Shown here: piece by piece, positions 26,694 to 34,060 of the stretch
Layout of the letters: the number at the start of each line of letters is the position of its first letter
Position numbering within the stretch: the first letter of the stretch is position 1
Position numbers and translations under genes: made by a program
The notes under the pieces: generated by a model
What the model saw: the letters and a program-made list of their open reading frames with translations, nothing else
Databases searched by the model: none
Told to the model about the DNA's origin: nothing
Assembly: GCF_035930445.1 (NCBI RefSeq)
Contig: NZ_CP142394.1
Coordinates: 1,583,501 to 1,647,500 of the forward strand
Length of the DNA stretch: 64,000 nucleotides
DNA from: Sphingopyxis chilensis
GTDB lineage: Bacteria > Pseudomonadota > Alphaproteobacteria > Sphingomonadales > Sphingomonadaceae
Direction of reading: 5' to 3'

Positions 26694-27125
26694 ATGAAGT
26701 TCCATTTATCTCTCGCGGCAACATTCATGATTGCCGGATGCACGTCACCGGAACAGCCCCAGCATACAGAAATTATGGATGCCATCGAACATGACATCCA
26801 AATGCCCTCGGGGGCGAGGCCGCTGAACCAGTTTTCTCGCACCTATAAATATGCGTCATCTACTCGCGTCGTGGCTTTCTATTTCGTTCCTGACGAAAAA
26901 CCTGACGAGCGGTTTTGTAAGGCTACCAAGGATAGCGAACCAAACAACGGACAAGTTCTATTGGGCTGCCCGCCTCCTGAGGGGATGAAAGCGGGAGAGC
27001 GTCGCTGGCTGAATGACGACGTTTCCCTGCCAGACGTCAACGACGGGGGGTGTAACTACATCGACGTTGAGTATGACCTGAAATCAATGTCGTTGACTCG
27101 TGCCGATTGCCACGGGGAGGCTTGA
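26694..27125 (+). CDS. Small lipoprotein of unknown function, atypical composition
   Basis: The 143-residue protein begins with a lipoprotein signal; the lipobox ends at Cys16 (MIAGC), so it should be an acylated periplasmic protein. Further cysteines (about 76, 95, 122 and 139) suggest disulphides. No family was recognised. Codon use is clearly more AT-rich than that of neighbours, and the gene lies beside the 26466-26610 inverted-repeat element, both pointing to recent acquisition. Longer in-frame starts run through that element and are unlikely. Confidence 0.6.
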   Translation: MKFHLSLAATFMIAGCTSPEQPQHTEIMDAIEHDIQMPSGARPLNQFSRTYKYASSTRVVAFYFVPDEKPDERFCKATKDSEPNNGQVLLGCPPPEGMKAGERRWLNDDVSLPDVNDGGCNYIDVEYDLKSMSLTRADCHGEA

Positions 27126-27195
27126 GGATTCCCCTTTTTGCTAGCTTTTAATGAGAAGCCGCCTGTCCGCTACCCACCCCAAAGCCGACACCTGA

Positions 27196-28095
27196 TCACT
27201 GCACCCGCGTCACCGTCATCCCGCCGGCCTCAAGCATCGCCGGAACACCGTCGCTTCCCACCAGGTGCCCTGCGCCCACCGCCATCAATACGATCCCCGG
27301 CCGCTCCATCCGCCGCTTCACCCATGCGCTCCAGCGCCGGTTGCGGTCGGTGATGATCGCCTTTCGCGCGGCGGGCACGCTGTCGATGTCCTCGTTGATC
27401 ACTTTCTCGAGCGCCCCGACGTCGCCGCGGCCCCATGCCGCGGTCAGCGCGCCGACCTCCCGCGTCGCATCGCCCGCTTCCTCGGCCGCCCGCGTGAGAA
27501 GGATGCGCTGCGTCTGCGGATCGAGCGTTTCGAACAGCATGAGCTGGTCGCGCGCGGTCTCGAAACCGCCGATCGACTTACCCGCGGCTTCGAATTTTTC
27601 CGTAAGGCCCGTTTCGACGCCATCGGCCGATGACAGGCCGGCATTTTGGGCGACGCGCTGACCCATCAGGACCATTACCGCCCAATCATCGAGCCCGTCC
27701 TCGCCAAAGCTGCGGCCGCTCGCTTCGAGTGCTCGAAAGCCGCTCAGCGCCTTGCCCGAAAGGCGCTCTTCGATCGCCAGTGGGGTTTCGCGCGGAGCGA
27801 GCTTCTGGAATATCTCGCCCGCGGCAGCGAGTTCGGCGGGCGAAAGTTCCATCATCAGCTCGTCGGCCGCTGCGATCGCGCTTGCCACCCGGGCCCCGTC
27901 CCAGTCGGTGCCGCTCGGCAGAGCGTGCATCGTGCCGAGAATATAGATCTTCGTATCCGCGTCCGCGACCTGCCACATCGCCGGCCGCGCCTCCGGCCCC
28001 GGCTCGCCGGTACCGCACCCCGTCAGCAGCAGCGGAAAAAGGGCCGCCGCGGCGCGGCGACCCCATCGTCGGGCCAGATGCGACGGCCGCCTCAA
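27196..28095 (-). CDS. TraB/GumN family protein, copy 2
   Basis: The 299-residue exported protein has a lipoprotein-like leader (lipobox ending LLTGC, Cys27) and the TraB/GumN domain: W-Q-V-A-D-A-D-TKIYILGTMHALPSG near the start and GAGHLVGSDGVPAML near the end. These GTxH and GxxH signatures define the domain, related to Tiki-type metalloproteases; activity in bacteria is not established. It overlaps the second TraB/GumN gene by 4 bp, so the two are translationally coupled. Confidence 0.87.
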   Translation of the reverse strand: MRRPSHLARRWGRRAAAALFPLLLTGCGTGEPGPEARPAMWQVADADTKIYILGTMHALPSGTDWDGARVASAIAAADELMMELSPAELAAAGEIFQKLAPRETPLAIEERLSGKALSGFRALEASGRSFGEDGLDDWAVMVLMGQRVAQNAGLSSADGVETGLTEKFEAAGKSIGGFETARDQLMLFETLDPQTQRILLTRAAEEAGDATREVGALTAAWGRGDVGALEKVINEDIDSVPAARKAIITDRNRRWSAWVKRRMERPGIVLMAVGAGHLVGSDGVPAMLEAGGMTVTRVQ

Positions 28096-29042
28096 TATTC
28101 GACCCGCTCCACGGTCAGGCCGCGTTCCTTCAGATAATCCTGCACGCTATGCTCGCCCGCGAGATGTCCGGCGCCGACCGCGACGAACACGGTTCCCGGC
28201 TGGTCCATCCGCGCCTTGAGCTGGTCGGCCCAGCGCGCGTTGCGGTCCCACAGCAGCGTCCTGGCGAGTTCGGGCGTCGCCGCCAGGCTCTCGTTCATTG
28301 CATTGGCGAGGCCGTCGGGGTCGCCCTTGGCCCACAGCACGACCATCTTGTCGAGCTGCGGCCCCAGCTTGTCGAGGTCCTTCACCACCGCATTGAGGAA
28401 GGCGATCTGCTGCGTTTCGGGCAGGGTGTCGAAGAAGCCGAGCTGTTCGGGAAGCGTTTCGAGCCCCGCTATCGGCTTGCCCGCCGTTTTGGCGAAGCCT
28501 GTCAGCCGTTTTTCGGCGCCCTGTTCGGGGTCGTAGCCGAGCTTGGTGAGCGGGAGCACCGACAGCGTGATCGCCGGGAACCACGGTTCGAACATGTCGA
28601 ATTGCGCGGGGGGCAGGCCGACGCTCGCCATAGCGGCCTGATAGGCCGCGAGCTGCCCCGGGTCGAGCCGCGACGACAGCGTCTTGCCGCTCCGGTCGAT
28701 CGCCAGCGGCATCATCGTCTTCGCGACTTCGGCCTGATCCTCGGGCATCACGATCTCGAGCATCAGCTGATCGGATTCGTCGAACGCGGTCTTGACCGCT
28801 TCGTCGAACCAGCCAAGGCCGGGCTTCAGCACATGGACGGTGCCGAAGAGATAGATCGTCGTATCCTCGTCCTTCACCACCCACAGCGCGGGGTCGGCGT
28901 CGGTCGCGGTGGGCGGGGCGGCGACCGGTGCCGGGCTCGCCCGCTCTGCCGCGATCGCGAGGTTGCCGCCCGGCACCAGCGCGCATTGCGCAAAGGGGAT
29001 GGCCAGGAAGGTGGCGGTGAGCGTCTTGAACCATTTGGACAT
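28092..29042 (-). CDS. TraB/GumN family protein, copy 1
   Basis: The 316-residue exported protein is a paralogue of its downstream neighbour. It has a signal peptide at about 1-24, a Pro/Ala linker and the TraB/GumN domain from about 50, with TTIYLFGTVHVLKPG and VGAGHLAGEHSVQDYL as the paired histidine signatures. AAAGG upstream selects this ATG among three nearby. The ATGA overlap with copy 2 argues for a shared operon and perhaps a heteromeric pair. Confidence 0.87.
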   Translation of the reverse strand: MSKWFKTLTATFLAIPFAQCALVPGGNLAIAAERASPAPVAAPPTATDADPALWVVKDEDTTIYLFGTVHVLKPGLGWFDEAVKTAFDESDQLMLEIVMPEDQAEVAKTMMPLAIDRSGKTLSSRLDPGQLAAYQAAMASVGLPPAQFDMFEPWFPAITLSVLPLTKLGYDPEQGAEKRLTGFAKTAGKPIAGLETLPEQLGFFDTLPETQQIAFLNAVVKDLDKLGPQLDKMVVLWAKGDPDGLANAMNESLAATPELARTLLWDRNARWADQLKARMDQPGTVFVAVGAGHLAGEHSVQDYLKERGLTVERVEY

Positions 29043-29110
29043 GTGGAGGCCTTTCATCATCGGGCCTTTGTGGCCGGAGAAGGGAGAGAAGGGGACAGGG
29101 CGTATCGGCA

Positions 29111-29740
29111 TCAGCGGAACTTCAACCACAGCCAGACAAGGGCGTTGACGATCAGCGAGAAGCTGAACAGGACCGCCACATCGACCGAGGGCGCAAGGTC
29201 GGCGCGGTGCAGCACCCACCACGCCGGGGCCGGAAAGACGAAGGCGTACCAGCCCGCGACGCAAGCCCACAGCCATGCGCGCTCCTCATGATCGTCGATC
29301 GAACGGTGGTAGGCGATCATTCCGATCGTCAGCCCGACGATCCAGGTCAGCGCGGCGCCTATGGCGAATCTCGCGCTGAGCGGACCATCGCTCATCATGT
29401 CGATCGACGAGCCGCCAGCGGGCTGGTCGGCTACGAGAAGGCCGCCGATGATACCGCCGATCATGGCGCAGAAGGCCAGCGCCAGCCAGTAACGGCGCTT
29501 GCGGGGCGACCACCGGCGGATCGTCGGCGCATAGCGCCGGAAATAGGCCGTGAAGCCTATGACCGCGAGGCTCATTGCGACGAGGGGCCCGACCCAACCG
29601 GCCAACGGGGATCCGCCATGGTCGACCGTGGCCTGATTATATCCGGAAAAGCCGCCAAGCAGCAGGGTCGATGCCATGATGATGGCGATCGGCCAGCCGA
29701 TCAGCGCGGCCGCGCTCGCCTCCTTTTCCTCATTCGCCAT
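29111..29740 (-). CDS. Integral membrane protein coupled to an XRE regulator
   Basis: The 209-residue protein has about six hydrophobic segments and no recognised catalytic motif. The start at MANEEKEAS was chosen because AAGGG lies 7 bases upstream and because it overlaps the end of the XRE gene by 11 bp. Two-gene modules of a tiny XRE repressor and a DUF-type membrane protein are frequent in Proteobacteria and Firmicutes, but what the membrane protein does is unknown. Expression is probably controlled by its partner. Confidence 0.7.
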   Translation of the reverse strand: MANEEKEASAAALIGWPIAIIMASTLLLGGFSGYNQATVDHGGSPLAGWVGPLVAMSLAVIGFTAYFRRYAPTIRRWSPRKRRYWLALAFCAMIGGIIGGLLVADQPAGGSSIDMMSDGPLSARFAIGAALTWIVGLTIGMIAYHRSIDDHEERAWLWACVAGWYAFVFPAPAWWVLHRADLAPSVDVAVLFSFSLIVNALVWLWLKFR

Positions 29741-29945
29741 TGTCATGCCCTTCATGTCCATCGTCGAAAATCTCCTCGATCGGCATTTCGAATAGCCGCG
29801 CAAGCTTGAAGGCCAGCGGTAGCGACGGGTCATATTTCCCCGTTTCGATCGCGTTCACCGCCTGCCGCGAGACATCGAGCCGGTCGGCAAGTTCCGCCTG
29901 GCTCCAGTTCCGCATCGCGCGCAACACTTTCAGTTTATTGTTCAT
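29730..29945 (-). CDS. Short XRE-family HTH regulator
   Basis: A 71-residue protein consisting essentially of one HTH_3 domain (4-58: MRNWSQAELADRLDVSRQAVNAIETGKYDPS) plus an acidic tail. It lacks a ligand domain, as is typical of the compact YozG-like regulators. It overlaps the membrane protein gene by 11 bp. The same frame stays open for about 230 bp upstream with protein-like composition, so an N-terminal remnant of another gene could be present there, but no start was identified. Confidence 0.85.
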   Translation of the reverse strand: MNNKLKVLRAMRNWSQAELADRLDVSRQAVNAIETGKYDPSLPLAFKLARLFEMPIEEIFDDGHEGHDNGE

Positions 29946-30183
29946 CGGCGCCTCGCCAGCATGTCCGTCCGCAGGATCGTCGGGCTTCCCATAGCGCATC
30001 GAAATGCCGGGGAAGCGGAATTTCGTCCAGTCCTTCGGAATGGCTGGATCGGGGCGGACGATGCGGATCGTGCTTCGCCAGACAAGGAACTGGAGCCCGC
30101 CGCCGGAGGGAGGCGCGCTCCAGCCCAAGTCGCCAGCCGTAACCGGGGAGGTACGGCGGGAGCGAAACGGCGATTTCCATCGC

Positions 30184-30513
30184 TTATCGGGCGCCGCCGA
30201 TAATCAGCAGCGCGAGCCGGCTGCCATTCTGCGCCCGAGCGATTGCGCGCTCGGCTTGCGGTCCGGTCCCAGCGAGGGCCTCCGAAACGCATGCCGACCG
30301 GTGCGCGCTTTCGGCCAGGCCGCGACGGCCCGAATGACAAAGGCGGCGCGCGGCGCTCTCAAGCCGGAGCTCCAGGCGCTCGCGGTCGGTCGCGTTGGCG
30401 AGGTCCAGGTCGTCGATGCGAACCTCGACCGATGCTTTTTCGGTTTCGGCCGCGCCCGCCGGCGCCACTGCGGCGGTGAGCGAGAGGGCGAGGATCAGCG
30501 CGCGGGTCTTCAT
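30184..30513 (-). CDS. UrcA family protein
   Basis: The 109-residue exported protein has a signal peptide at about 1-22 (ending AGAAE) and the UrcA pattern: VRIDDLDLANATDRERLELRLESAARRLC with a second Cys in HRSAC. UrcA proteins are small sphingomonad and caulobacter exported proteins without a settled function. AAGGAG favours the second ATG. A strong promoter with a palindromic operator sits directly upstream. Confidence 0.82.
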   Translation of the reverse strand: MKTRALILALSLTAAVAPAGAAETEKASVEVRIDDLDLANATDRERLELRLESAARRLCHSGRRGLAESAHRSACVSEALAGTGPQAERAIARAQNGSRLALLIIGGAR

Positions 30514-30544
30514 GTGCATTCTCCTTGGATCACTGGATATGGGT

Positions 30545-30577
30545 CATGTTCACCTGTCTGTATGTCAGGTGTCCATG
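30545..30577. promoter_or_regulatory. Operator-like palindrome at the urcA start region
   Basis: CATGTTCACCTG - 9 bp - CAGGTGTCCATG forms 12-bp arms with two mismatches. The palindrome covers the predicted transcription start and leader of the UrcA gene, a position typical for repressor sites. No regulator gene is obvious nearby. Confidence 0.5.
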
Positions 30578-30608
30578 ACTATATGTCGTGATTCGCTGAC
30601 TATGTCAA
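30578..30608 (-). promoter_or_regulatory. Sigma-70-type promoter of the UrcA gene
   Basis: On the minus strand a consensus TTGACA (30608-30603) is followed by TATAGT (30583-30578) with a 19-bp spacer, or by the overlapping CATATA with 17 bp. It lies 65-95 bp upstream of the UrcA start codon. Confidence 0.6.
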
Positions 30609-30616
30609 CAAGACCT

Positions 30617-30632
30617 TACAAAAAGTTTTGTA
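30617..30632. promoter_or_regulatory. Short AT-rich palindrome in the urcA-glyQ intergenic region
   Basis: TACAAAA-AG-TTTTGTA has perfect 7-bp arms. It sits upstream of the UrcA promoter and about 115 bp before glyQ, so it could serve either gene as a protein-binding site. Confidence 0.35.
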
Positions 30633-30746
30633 GACCTGACTGGCGCGCGCTTTTTCGCGATGTGGCGAACGGCGCGGAGCCTTGACCGTGCGCCGCCGCT
30701 GGGCCAATGCGGCGGCGATTTTTGCACCTGCGAAGGGATACCGGCC

Positions 30747-31670
30747 GTGGCCGACGGGGCGGACAAGACACCACTCAGCTTTCAGGACATGATCCTGACG
30801 CTGCATGCCTATTGGAGCGCGCGTGGCTGCGCGATTCTCCAGCCCTATGACATGCGCGTCGGGGCGGGAACCTTCCACCCCGCGACGACGCTGCGCAGCC
30901 TTGGCCCCGAGCCGTGGAACGTTGCCTATGTCCAGCCGAGCCGCCGCCCGACCGACGGCCGCTATGGCGAGAACCCCAACCGGCTCCAGCATTATTACCA
31001 GTATCAGGTGATATTGAAGCCGTCGCCCGCCGACCTGCAGGAACAATATCTCGGCAGCCTCGCCGCGATCGGCATCGATCCGCTTCTCCACGACATCCGC
31101 TTCGTCGAGGACGACTGGGAATCGCCGACGCTTGGCGCGTGGGGGCTGGGCTGGGAAGTCTGGTGCGACGGGATGGAAGTCACCCAGTTCACTTATTTTC
31201 AGCAGATGGGCGGTTTCGACTGCAAGCCCGTCGCGGGCGAGCTGACCTACGGCCTCGAACGCCTCGCCATGTATATCCAGAACGTCGACAATGTGTACGA
31301 CCTGCGCTTCTCCGACGCGGTCGGCGATGTTGCGGCGGTCAGCTATGGCGACGTGTTTCTCGAGAATGAAAAGCAGTTCTCGAAATGGAATTTCGAGGTT
31401 GCCGACACCGATACTCTCTTCGCGGGCTTCAAGGCCGCCGAGGCCGAATGCCAGCGCGCGATCGAAGCGAATGTGCCCTTGGCCGCTTATGACCAGGCAA
31501 TCGAGGCGAGCCACCTCTTCAACCTGCTCCAGGCGCGCGGCGTGATCAGCGTGCAGGAACGCGCCAACTATATGGCGCGCGTCCGCGACCTCGCAAAAGG
31601 CAGCTGCAAGGCGTGGATCGACAGCCAGTCCGAACGCTGGACCGCTAAATATCCGGGGTGGACGCTGTGA
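30747..31670 (+). CDS. glyQ: Glycyl-tRNA synthetase alpha subunit
   Basis: Catalytic subunit of the alpha2beta2-type bacterial glycyl-tRNA synthetase. The 307-residue protein has the class II motifs and family signatures [49 protein letters not shown] and [11 protein letters not shown]. The start is read as GTG at 30747 with GAAGGGA upstream; an earlier ATG would add a non-conserved extension. Its stop overlaps the start of glyS (GTGA), consistent with coupled synthesis of the two subunits. Confidence 0.97.
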   Translation: MADGADKTPLSFQDMILTLHAYWSARGCAILQPYDMRVGAGTFHPATTLRSLGPEPWNVAYVQPSRRPTDGRYGENPNRLQHYYQYQVILKPSPADLQEQYLGSLAAIGIDPLLHDIRFVEDDWESPTLGAWGLGWEVWCDGMEVTQFTYFQQMGGFDCKPVAGELTYGLERLAMYIQNVDNVYDLRFSDAVGDVAAVSYGDVFLENEKQFSKWNFEVADTDTLFAGFKAAEAECQRAIEANVPLAAYDQAIEASHLFNLLQARGVISVQERANYMARVRDLAKGSCKAWIDSQSERWTAKYPGWTL

Positions 31671-33958
31671 CCGATTTTCTTCTCGAACTGCGCAGCGAGG
31701 AAATCCCGGCGCGGATGCAGGCCGGCGCGCGCACCGAGCTCGACAAGTTGTTCCGCGCTCAGATGGCTGCCGCGGGCATCGAGACCGGCGACCTCACCAT
31801 CTGGTCGACCCCGCGCCGCCTCGCACTGATCGCCAAGGGCCTTCCCGTAGCGACCGCCGCGGTCAGCGAAGAACTGAAAGGCCCGCGCAGCAGCGCGCCG
31901 CCGCAGGCACTCGAAGGCTTCCTGCGCAAGACCGGGCTGACGCAGGACCAGCTCGAAGACCGCGACGGCGTCTATTTCGCCGTGATCGACAAGCCCGGCC
32001 GCGCGACCGCCGAGGTGCTCGCCGAGGCGATCCCCGCGATCGTCCGCGCTTTCGCCTGGCCCAAGTCGATGCGCTGGGGCAAGGACAGCGCGAGCAGCGA
32101 AAGCCTGCGCTGGGTGCGTCCGCTGTCGGGCATCGTCGCGATCTTCGGCGAGGAGCTCGTTGCGTGTGAAGTTAGCGGGATTTCCGCCGGTTTCGCGACA
32201 CGCGGCCACCGTTTCCATTGCCCGGGCGAGATTACGATCGGTTCAGCGTCGGACTATGCCGAAAAGCTGCGCGCCTGCCACGTCATCGTCGACCATGAGG
32301 AGCGCCAGTCGATCATCCGCGACGGCGCCGCGAAGGCCGCTGACGACGCCGGGCTGGCGCTCGTCGAGGACGAGGGACTGGTGATCGAGAATGCCGGCCT
32401 CACCGAATGGCCGGTGCCGCTGCTCGGCCGCTTCGACGAAGCATTTCTGGAGGTGCCGCCCGAGGTCATTCAGCTCACTGCGCGCGTGAACCAGAAATAT
32501 TTCGTCGTGAACGATGCGAGCGGCAAGCTGGCGAACGGCTTCGTCTGCACCGCGAATATCGATGCGAGGGACGGCGGCGCGGAGATCGTCGCGGGCAACC
32601 GCAAGGTGCTCGCGGCGCGATTGTCCGACGCGCGCTTCTTCTGGGAACAGGATCGCAAGACCAAGCTGGAAGCTCACGCCAAGAAGCTGGATCGCATCAC
32701 CTTCCACGAAAAGCTCGGCACCGTCGCCGACAAGGTCGAGCGCGTCGCGAAGCTCGCCGAATGGCTGGCAAGCGAGGGCATTGTCCCCAACTGCGACCCC
32801 GCGCTCGCGCGGCAGGCGGCCGAGCTCGCGAAGGCCGACCTCGTCACCGAAATGGTCGGTGAGTTCCCCGAACTACAGGGCCTGATGGGCGGCTATTACG
32901 CCCGCGCCGAAGGTCTGCCCGATGCCGTCGCCGACGCGATCCGCGACCATTACAAGCCGGTCGGGCAGGGCGATGATGTACCCACCGCGCCGGTTACGGT
33001 GGCTGTGGCGCTGGCGGACAAGCTGGATACGCTGACATCCTTCTTTCTCATTCGGGAACGACCCACGGGCTCCAAGGATCCGTTTGCTCTACGACGTGCA
33101 GGGATCGCCATTTCGGCAATCGTCTTGGTCAACGGGTTAAGGCTGCGTTTGGTCAATGTTGTTATGAAGTGTATGTTCGGCACACTGGAGCAGATGTATA
33201 AGTCGGAAGATCGAGAGAAGCTCGACAGCATAACTGGCGTTTTTCACCACCTCGCCGATCCTAAAGACGCTGCTGCTTTGATTGAGGCCGCGTTTCCGAA
33301 AAGAGAGGCGCCTTCCGATCCAGACGCGCCTGTTCCAGTAATTCAGCGAGATCGCGAAAATGCTGCGACATTGGTGGAGATTATCGCGTTCCTATTTGAC
33401 CGCCTTAAGGTCCAGCAGCGCGAAGCGGGCGTCCGGCACGATCTGATCGACTCGGTGTTCGCGCTCGGCGGCGAGGATGATCTTGTTCGTCTGCTTGCGC
33501 GCGTGAAGGCGTTGCAGGCGTTTATGTCCACCAACGACGGCACCAACCTGCTTGCGGGCTACAAGCGCGCGGCGAATATTCTGAAACAGGCGGGCGAGAC
33601 GTCCCCCTCCCGCTTGCGGGAGGGGCTAGGGGAGGGCATGTCTGATCCCGCTTCCGCTGAAACAGGCCCTCCCCCGACCCCTCCCGCAAGCGGGAGGGGG
33701 GAATTGGATCCCGCCGAAGCTGCTCTCCTTGCCGCCCTCGATGCCGCCGAACCTGCGGCTTCCGCCGCGGTCGCCCAAGAGCACTTCACTGACGCGATGG
33801 CCGCGCTCGCCAGCCTCCGCGCCCCGATCGACGCCTTCTTCGACGGCGTGATGGTCAACCACCCCGACGAAACGGTCCGCGCCTATCGCCTCGGCCTGCT
33901 CGCGCGCTTTACCGGCGCGGTGCATGGCGTCGCCGATTTCTCGAAGATCGAGGGCTGA
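31667..33958 (+). CDS. glyS: Glycyl-tRNA synthetase beta subunit, with in-frame repeat insertion
   Basis: Beta subunit required for tRNA binding, 763 residues from a GTG that overlaps the glyQ stop ([17 protein letters not shown]). Family landmarks include [21 protein letters not shown] and [19 protein letters not shown] [15 protein letters not shown]. Two oddities stand out. Roughly 33040-33410 uses AT-richer codons than the rest of the gene and encodes a longer-than-usual connector. At 33603-33700 a palindromic repeat is inserted in frame and adds about 34 Ser/Pro/Gly-rich residues in a variable loop. The reading frame is intact throughout. Confidence 0.96.
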   Translation: MTDFLLELRSEEIPARMQAGARTELDKLFRAQMAAAGIETGDLTIWSTPRRLALIAKGLPVATAAVSEELKGPRSSAPPQALEGFLRKTGLTQDQLEDRDGVYFAVIDKPGRATAEVLAEAIPAIVRAFAWPKSMRWGKDSASSESLRWVRPLSGIVAIFGEELVACEVSGISAGFATRGHRFHCPGEITIGSASDYAEKLRACHVIVDHEERQSIIRDGAAKAADDAGLALVEDEGLVIENAGLTEWPVPLLGRFDEAFLEVPPEVIQLTARVNQKYFVVNDASGKLANGFVCTANIDARDGGAEIVAGNRKVLAARLSDARFFWEQDRKTKLEAHAKKLDRITFHEKLGTVADKVERVAKLAEWLASEGIVPNCDPALARQAAELAKADLVTEMVGEFPELQGLMGGYYARAEGLPDAVADAIRDHYKPVGQGDDVPTAPVTVAVALADKLDTLTSFFLIRERPTGSKDPFALRRAGIAISAIVLVNGLRLRLVNVVMKCMFGTLEQMYKSEDREKLDSITGVFHHLADPKDAAALIEAAFPKREAPSDPDAPVPVIQRDRENAATLVEIIAFLFDRLKVQQREAGVRHDLIDSVFALGGEDDLVRLLARVKALQAFMSTNDGTNLLAGYKRAANILKQAGETSPSRLREGLGEGMSDPASAETGPPPTPPASGRGELDPAEAALLAALDAAEPAASAAVAQEHFTDAMAALASLRAPIDAFFDGVMVNHPDETVRAYRLGLLARFTGAVHGVADFSKIEG
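33603..33700. repeat. Palindromic repeat inserted in frame in glyS
   Basis: Two near-identical inverted arms of 34 bp (33603-33636 and 33667-33700), each itself a palindrome around CCCGCTTGCGGG, flank a 30-bp centre. The unit is translated in frame within glyS as a Ser/Arg/Gly/Pro-rich segment. The same core forms the hairpin between rplY and pth. Confidence 0.85.
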
Positions 33959-34060
33959 CCCTACGGCCCCTTTGAACGAACGAAGCAAAACTGAATCGAC
34001 GAAGCGCGATTGCATACCTATCCAGCCGCAACCTCCTCCCCGGGGCAGCAGGAGCTACAT

